Below, piece after piece: positions 7,633 through 11,927 of a DNA stretch of 11,927 nucleotides (positions are counted from its first letter, which is position 1; each line of letters starts with the position of its first letter). The notes beneath the pieces were generated by a model, which worked only from the letters and a program-made list of their open reading frames with translations, had not been told where the DNA came from and did not search any database. Made by a program: the position numbers and the translations under genes. Origin of the DNA: an uncultured Slackia sp. (GTDB lineage Bacteria; Actinomycetota; Coriobacteriia; Coriobacteriales; Eggerthellaceae). Location: the NCBI GenBank assembly GCA_934646845.1, contig CAKUEV010000040.1, positions 1 through 11,927 on the forward strand. Reading direction: 5' to 3'.

Positions 7633-9540
7633 ATGCTCGCTTTACATATATCACTGCCCATCGCGTGCTTTTTCCTCGCATGCGCAGCCCTGCTCGCGTT
7701 CGCCCTGGCGTTTCGCTCGCAGCTGCGCGATCGGTTCGCAAGCGTGCTCGACCGCGCGCGCCCCATTGTGACCATCGCATGCGTGCCCATAGGCTTCTGG
7801 CTCATGGAGGCACCCTACAACACCATATTGAACCAGATGAGAACTCAATGGATGGTTTTGAGCCTCGTGGCTTTGGCGCTCATATTCGCCGTGGTGTACT
7901 TCCTAGGCCAGCGCACGAAAGGCGCCATGGTCTCGTTTCTTGTGGCATGCTTCCTAAGCGGTGTCGCCAATCATTTCGTCGCTCAGTTCAAAGGCCAGCC
8001 CGTTCTGCCTTCCGACGTGCTCGCCATTCACACCGCGGCGTCGGTGGGCGGCGGCTATGAATACGCCATCGACAACACGCTCGCATTCTGCATCGCCGTG
8101 ATGCTCGCCGCGTTCGCGGCAATTGCGGTTGTGCCGCCTACCAAGCACACCCGCAAGGCCACCATCGCAAACACCGCACTTGGCGCCGTTGCCCTTATCG
8201 CATGCAGCGTCGGCTTCTCGACGGTCAACATCGAAAACGACTTGAAGGTCAACGTCGACGTGTGGAGCAGCCTCGATTCCTACCAGGCACAAGGGTCGCT
8301 TCTATGCTTCGCGCAGCGCGCCCAAAAGCTTTCGCCGCACGAACCCGAGGGGTATTCCGAATCGCGCGCCGCCGAGCTTCGCACCCAGAAAGCCGCGACC
8401 GAAACCGTCGACGAGCTCATCGACGATCCGCATGTGGTAAGCGCCGCCGAAGCCACCGACCCCGATGTGCGGCCCACTATCATCGCCATCATGAACGAAA
8501 CGTATTCCGACATTTCGACGTATCCGCAGCTGGCGGAAAGCTACGACGGCCCCATTCCCTTCTCGACGTACGCGGGAGCCATTGCCACGGGCGATGTCTA
8601 TGTGTCGGCGATGGGCGGCGGCACGTGCAACAGCGAGTTCGAGTTCCTCACGGGATCAAGCATGGGCCTTTTGGGACCGGGCGTGTACCCCTACATGCTC
8701 TATAACCTCGAAGGCGTTGACAACTTGGCATCGTATTTGAAATCGATCGGCTACGCCACGAATGCCATCCACCCCGCCGACGCGCAGAACTGGCGCCGTG
8801 ATCGCGTCTACGAGCAGCTCGGGTTCGACGAATTCTTTGACATCACGAGCTTCGATGGCGCCGAATATTTCCGCGACATGGTGTCGGACGGAGCGACCTA
8901 CGACAAAATCCTTCAAATCATGGATGAAGGCGAAGGGCCGCAGTTCATCTTCGACGTGACCATCGCCAACCACGGCGGCTATGACACGGGAACGATTGCG
9001 GAAGAAGACATGATGCATGTCGACATGGACGGCGAGGAATCGGCCGAAGTCGATGAATACGTGACGGCCATTGCGCGCGCCGACGCCGATTTAGCGGCAT
9101 TTTTGGCGAAGCTTGCGCAACGCGAAGAGCCTATTGTGGTCGTGTTGTTCGGCGATCACCAGCCGGGATTCGTCGAGCAGCTCGCGCCTACGGGCGATTC
9201 CGACGAAGAGCCTACCGTCGACGACGCGCAGCAGCGCTACGTCACCCCCTACATGCTGTGGACGAACAGCGAGCAGCTTTCGCGCCACGTGCGACACGGC
9301 GGCGACACGAGCTTGAACTATCTGGCGGCCACCACCCTGAAAACGGCTGGCTTGCCGCTCAACGAGTACTTCGCGTTCCTTTACGCCACGAAGCAATCGC
9401 TGCCGGCGATTAACCTGAACGGCTATATGGACGCGGAAGGCGTATGGCATTGGAACGACGATGCCGACAGTTCTTCCGCCGAGGCGGTTTCCGATTTGGC
9501 AATCGTACAGCACCAAAACCTCTTCGACAACAAGCAATAG
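7633..9540 (+). CDS. LTA synthase-family membrane sulfatase/phosphoglycerol transferase
   Basis: Likely transfers glycerol-phosphate (or a similar group) from phosphatidylglycerol onto an envelope polymer outside the membrane. The 635-residue protein has about six hydrophobic N-terminal segments (near 3-27, 42-60, 73-92, 97-116, 149-168 and 178-196). The loop motif KGQPVLPSDVL sits between segments four and five. An extracellular alkaline-phosphatase-fold domain follows: IMNETYSD with metal ligand E289, GGGTCNSEFEFLTG with predicted nucleophile T331, and HPADAQNWRRDRVYEQLGFD. NHGGY (H447) and FGDHQPGF (D508, H509) complete the site. The open frame reaches back to 7306, but that part overlaps polA; ATG 7633 has CGGAG 7 nt upstream and begins the first membrane segment. 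It stands alone, convergent with metQ. The substrate cannot be told from sequence; MdoB/OpgB-like or teichoic-acid roles are both possible. Confidence 0.88.
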   Translation: MLALHISLPIACFFLACAALLAFALAFRSQLRDRFASVLDRARPIVTIACVPIGFWLMEAPYNTILNQMRTQWMVLSLVALALIFAVVYFLGQRTKGAMVSFLVACFLSGVANHFVAQFKGQPVLPSDVLAIHTAASVGGGYEYAIDNTLAFCIAVMLAAFAAIAVVPPTKHTRKATIANTALGAVALIACSVGFSTVNIENDLKVNVDVWSSLDSYQAQGSLLCFAQRAQKLSPHEPEGYSESRAAELRTQKAATETVDELIDDPHVVSAAEATDPDVRPTIIAIMNETYSDISTYPQLAESYDGPIPFSTYAGAIATGDVYVSAMGGGTCNSEFEFLTGSSMGLLGPGVYPYMLYNLEGVDNLASYLKSIGYATNAIHPADAQNWRRDRVYEQLGFDEFFDITSFDGAEYFRDMVSDGATYDKILQIMDEGEGPQFIFDVTIANHGGYDTGTIAEEDMMHVDMDGEESAEVDEYVTAIARADADLAAFLAKLAQREEPIVVVLFGDHQPGFVEQLAPTGDSDEEPTVDDAQQRYVTPYMLWTNSEQLSRHVRHGGDTSLNYLAATTLKTAGLPLNEYFAFLYATKQSLPAINLNGYMDAEGVWHWNDDADSSSAEAVSDLAIVQHQNLFDNKQ

Positions 9541-9577
9541 CACGAGCAGCAACACGAACAAGGGGCCTAATACAAAA

Positions 9578-9601
9578 CAAGCCGCTCCGAAGAGCGGCTT
9601 G
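9578..9601 (-). terminator. Intrinsic terminator of the met operon, UUCG tetraloop
   Basis: A perfect 10-bp stem (CAAGCCGCTC/GAGCGGCTTG) closes a TTCG loop with a C-G closing pair on the minus strand, the exceptionally stable cUUCGg type. TTTTG follows directly. It begins 26 bp after the metQ stop. On the plus strand no T-run follows, so it serves mainly the metNIQ side of this convergent gene pair. Confidence 0.87.
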
Positions 9602-9627
9602 CGTGCGACAAAGCGAATCGACTGAAA

Positions 9628-10485
9628 TTATTTCTTCAGGTCGCCGAGGCTTGCGGCCTTGCCACCGTAGAGAGCCATGGCCTCGAAGTGGATCTTGGCG
9701 ACGCCAACCAGGTCGGTGCTGTTTTCCTCGTTGTAGTTGTCGAGGTAGGGCTGATGCTGGAAGTAGTTCGCGTCAAGGCTGCCGTCAGACAGGGCGACGT
9801 TGGGCTGCACGTAGTCGGTGAACTCAACGACCTCGAGCGTCCAACCCTTGGCGGCGAGCAGGTCTTTCGCGGCGTTCAGGATCTCGGCATGAGGCGTGGG
9901 CGAAGCGCCAACCTTGATGGTGGTGTCGTCGCCGGTGGCCTGCGGAATGTCGTCAACAACGGTGAACACGGGCACGACGGTGCCAGAATAGGTGCTCGTA
10001 ATGAAGTCGGAAACCTTCTGGCTCTGCAGCGCAGCGAGCAAAGCTTCAGTCTTGGCAGACTTCTCGTCGCCGGAGCGAACAGCAACGACGTTGCCGTATT
10101 CCTTGGCGGCCTGAGAATCGGCGCCCTCAGCAGCGAAAGCGGTCGAGGGGTCGAGGCCCGCGCCCAGAGCGTAGTTGCCGTTGATCACAGCGGCGTCAAC
10201 GTCGGAAAGCGTGCGAGGAACGCTTGCGGCTTCGGTTTCAACGAACTGGATGTTGTAGGGGTTTTCCTTGATGTCGTTCGTGGTAGCCGTAAGGCCCGCG
10301 CCGTCGTTGAGCGTGAGCAAGCCCTCGTCCTGCAGCAGCAGAAGCGCGCGAGCCTCGTTGGTGGCGTCGGACGGAACGGCGATTTGGTGCTGCGAGGAAG
10401 AAGACCCGCAGCCGGCGAGTGCCACGGCGAGCACGCCCGTGGCGGCGGCGCATGCAGCGATGCGCACAACGTTTTTCAGGTTCAT
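9628..10485 (-). CDS. metQ: MetQ/NlpA-family methionine-binding lipoprotein, circularly permuted
   Basis: Substrate-binding lipoprotein of a methionine ABC transporter, 285 residues, anchored at Cys26 of the lipobox LAGC after a lysine-containing, alanine-rich signal peptide. All family motifs are present but in swapped order. Residues ~35-174 match the usual C-terminal part: IAVPSDATNEARALLLL, ENPYNIQFVE, VDAAVINGNYALGAGL, GTVVPVF. A linker at ~175-188 (TVVDDIPQATGDDT) then leads into the usual N-terminal part: IKVGASPTPHAEIL, VEFTDYVQPNVAL, LDANYFQHQPYLDNYN, ending SLGDLKK. In the normal protein SLDEL..GA directly precedes IAIPNDATNE, so the new ends fall exactly at that crossover. Pocket motifs TNEARAL, INGNYA and YFQHQPY all survive, so binding is probably kept. 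GGAAAGG lies 8 nt before the ATG. It is the last gene of metN-metI-metQ. Confidence 0.93.
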   Translation of the reverse strand: MNLKNVVRIAACAAATGVLAVALAGCGSSSSQHQIAVPSDATNEARALLLLQDEGLLTLNDGAGLTATTNDIKENPYNIQFVETEAASVPRTLSDVDAAVINGNYALGAGLDPSTAFAAEGADSQAAKEYGNVVAVRSGDEKSAKTEALLAALQSQKVSDFITSTYSGTVVPVFTVVDDIPQATGDDTTIKVGASPTPHAEILNAAKDLLAAKGWTLEVVEFTDYVQPNVALSDGSLDANYFQHQPYLDNYNEENSTDLVGVAKIHFEAMALYGGKAASLGDLKK

Positions 10486-10504
10486 AGCGAAACCCTTTCC
10501 TTCT

Positions 10505-10524
10505 TGCGAGCCAAACGGCTCGCA
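10505..10524 (-). other. Hairpin in the metI-metQ spacer, next to the metQ ribosome binding site
   Basis: A perfect 8-bp stem (TGCGAGCC/GGCTCGCA) with a 4-nt loop (GTTT on the minus strand) ends a few bases before the AGAAGGAAAGG ribosome binding site. No T-run follows, so termination is unlikely. Such spacer hairpins often stabilise the downstream mRNA segment so that the binding protein is made in excess of the permease; that role here is inference. Confidence 0.6.
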
Positions 10525-10529
10525 CCTTC

Positions 10530-10547
10530 GAAGCGCCTGGGCGCTTC
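10530..10547 (-). other. Second hairpin in the metI-metQ spacer
   Basis: GAAGCGC pairs with GCGCTTC across a 4-nt loop, 5 bp upstream of the preceding hairpin in the transcript. The pair forms a tandem structure in a 158-bp spacer that otherwise shows only AT-rich DNA (10548-10643) and no convincing promoter. A weak TTGCGT/TTTGAA pair there was not called. Confidence 0.55.
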
Positions 10548-10643
10548 CCTTCCCTATTCAAATTCCTTAAAGGAAATGAACGCAATGTGGGTGCACGAAT
10601 CCAAGGCCAACATGCGACCTGGAAAAACTATGCGAAAAAATGA

Positions 10644-11321
10644 TTAGCGAACGCGATGGTCGATCTTGCGGGCGATGGCCGAGCAAATGCTCTGCGCGAT
10701 TTGCACGATGATCACGCACAACACGATGGCCACGACCATGACGTCGTCTTGGTAGCGCTGGTAGCCGTAGCGAATGGCGATGTCGCCGATGCCGCCCGCG
10801 CCCACCGTGCCAGCCATGGCCACGAAGCCGAACAGCGTGATGAACGTGATGGACAGGCCGCGCACCAAAGACGGCATGCTCTCGGGCAGAAGCACCTTGC
10901 TGATGATTTGCCAGGTGCTCGCGCCGAAGCTTTGCGCAGCTTCGACAAGGCCGCCGTCGATTTCGGCAAGGCTTTGCTCAACCATGCGCGCAACGAAGGG
11001 CGCAGCCGACACGGTAAGCGGCACGATAGCCGCGCCCACGCCAAGCGAGGTGCCGACGATGGCGCGCGTGAACGGAATCATGAACACGATAAGGATGATG
11101 AACGGGATGGAACGCATGATGTTCACCACCCAGCCAAGCACGCTGTTGAAAACGCGGTGCGGGTGCAGGCCGCCCGGCTCGGTCAAAACGAGCAGAACGC
11201 CCACGGGAATGCCGATGACGTACGCGAACAGCGTCGAGAGCACGGTCATGACGATGGCGTCCCACGTACCCTGGGCCATAAGGGCGCCGTACTGGGCGAC
11301 GAATGCGTTGATCGCTTCCAT
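10644..11321 (-). CDS. metI: Methionine ABC transporter permease MetI
   Basis: Integral membrane subunit of the MetNI(Q) importer, 225 residues against about 217 in E. coli, with around five membrane spans. The coupling-helix EAA motif is clear: VEAAQSFGASTWQIISKVLL followed by PESMPSLVRGLS. VNIMRSIPFIILIV and GTVGAGGIGDIAIRYGYQRY are characteristic of MetI. The open frame extends to 11465, but that part lies inside metN. ATG 11321 begins [15 protein letters not shown] and overlaps the metN stop as TAATG, so translation of the two is coupled. metQ follows after 158 bp. Confidence 0.96.
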   Translation of the reverse strand: MEAINAFVAQYGALMAQGTWDAIVMTVLSTLFAYVIGIPVGVLLVLTEPGGLHPHRVFNSVLGWVVNIMRSIPFIILIVFMIPFTRAIVGTSLGVGAAIVPLTVSAAPFVARMVEQSLAEIDGGLVEAAQSFGASTWQIISKVLLPESMPSLVRGLSITFITLFGFVAMAGTVGAGGIGDIAIRYGYQRYQDDVMVVAIVLCVIIVQIAQSICSAIARKIDHRVR

Positions 11322-11927
11322 TAGTTGCCCCCTTTCGCGCACGCGAAGCCCTGGTCGGCTTCGATGAGCAGGCGCGTTGCGGCGCTCTGCGGATTGCCGA
11401 ACACATCGGCGGTTTTGCCCTGCTCGGCAATGCTGCCGGCTTCGATGACGGCCACCTTGTTGCAAATTTGCTCGGCAACCGAAAGGGAGTGCGTGATAAC
11501 GACCATGGTGACGCCAAGTTCTTTATTGATGTCGCGCAGAAGGCCCAAGATCGAGTGAGTCGTAAGCGTGTCGAGCGCGCTCGTCGCCTCGTCGCACAGC
11601 ATGATCTTCGGGTTCGAGGCAAGGGCGCGCGCAATGGCGACGCGCTGCTGCTGGCCGCCCGAAAGCTGGCTGGGATAATTGTTCGCCTTGCCGGAAAGCC
11701 CCACGAGTTCGAGCAATTCGAGCGCGCGAGCTTCAGCCTGCTTCTTCGGCGTGCCATGCAGCTCGAGCGGGAACGTGACATTGCGCAGCACCGTGCGCTG
11801 GGCGAACAGGCTGAAATTCTGGAAAATCATGCCAATGGACTGGCGCAAATCGATGAGCTGTTTGCCGGAATAATCGGTCACGTCGGCGCCGTCGATGAGC
11901 ACGCGGCCCGCCGTGGGGCGCTCGAGC
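11321..11927 (-). CDS. metN: Methionine ABC transporter ATP-binding protein MetN, 3' part; lacks the NIL domain
   Basis: ATPase subunit that drives methionine import. The frame is open to the right edge. The visible 201-202 residues start [16 protein letters not shown], just after where the Walker A motif should lie outside the window. The Q-loop ([11 protein letters not shown]), signature [15 protein letters not shown], Walker [13 protein letters not shown] and H-loop VVITHS are all present. The protein ends at [16 protein letters not shown], within about 50 residues of the H-loop. Typical MetN (~340 residues) carries a further ~100-residue C-terminal NIL/ACT-like domain that binds methionine and inhibits transport. 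That domain is absent, and the stop codon is fused to the metI start (TAATG), so the shortness is not a simple frameshift. Regulatory sites upstream of metN are outside the window. Confidence 0.94.
   Translation of the reverse strand, partial: LERPTAGRVLIDGADVTDYSGKQLIDLRQSIGMIFQNFSLFAQRTVLRNVTFPLELHGTPKKQAEARALELLELVGLSGKANNYPSQLSGGQQQRVAIARALASNPKIMLCDEATSALDTLTTHSILGLLRDINKELGVTMVVITHSLSVAEQICNKVAVIEAGSIAEQGKTADVFGNPQSAATRLLIEADQGFACAKGGN

Overview
The window is a high-G+C bacterial chromosome segment (roughly 60% by eye) dominated by housekeeping genes. The dense long antisense open frames and strong G/C third-position bias are typical of Actinomycetota. The order rplU-rpmA-obgE-proB-proA, the Gram-positive type Obg with a C-terminal OCT domain, and an LTA-synthase-like sulfatase-fold enzyme beside a MetNIQ transporter suggest a Coriobacteriia/Eggerthellales gut-type actinobacterium. 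That placement is inference from gene content, not from a search.

Layout, left to right. Positions 1-4262, all on the minus strand and read right to left, hold rplU (L21), rpmA (L27), obgE, proB and the 5' part of proA, which runs off the left edge. A strong promoter lies before rplU. A long hairpin terminator and a second -10 element lie between rpmA and obgE. The 351-bp proB-proA gap and the 531-bp polA-rplU gap are each filled by a pair of inverted, highly structured repeat copies. Within each pair the apical loops and boxes are conserved while the stems differ but still pair. polA (4794-7430, minus) encodes a complete DNA polymerase I with a degenerate proofreading site. Divergent from it, 7633-9540 (+) encodes a membrane phosphoglycerol-transferase (LTA synthase-like) protein. 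It converges on a methionine ABC transporter operon on the minus strand, metN (cut by the right edge), metI and metQ, which ends in a UUCG-loop terminator.

The most striking item is metQ. The lipoprotein is a complete NlpA/MetQ-family binding protein whose two halves are in swapped order, that is, a natural circular permutation. After the signal peptide and lipobox comes the family's C-terminal part (TNEARALLLL ... INGNYA ... GTVVPVF). A short linker follows, then the family's N-terminal part (IKVGASPTPHAEIL ... YFQHQPYL ... SLGDLKK). The partner ATPase MetN ends right after its nucleotide-binding domain and lacks the usual C-terminal NIL/ACT-like methionine-sensing domain, so this transporter differs from the textbook one in two components.

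The genes fall into separate tasks: ribosome assembly and translation (L21, L27, Obg), proline biosynthesis from glutamate (ProB, ProA), DNA repair and replication (PolA), envelope polymer synthesis (LtaS-like) and methionine uptake (MetNIQ).
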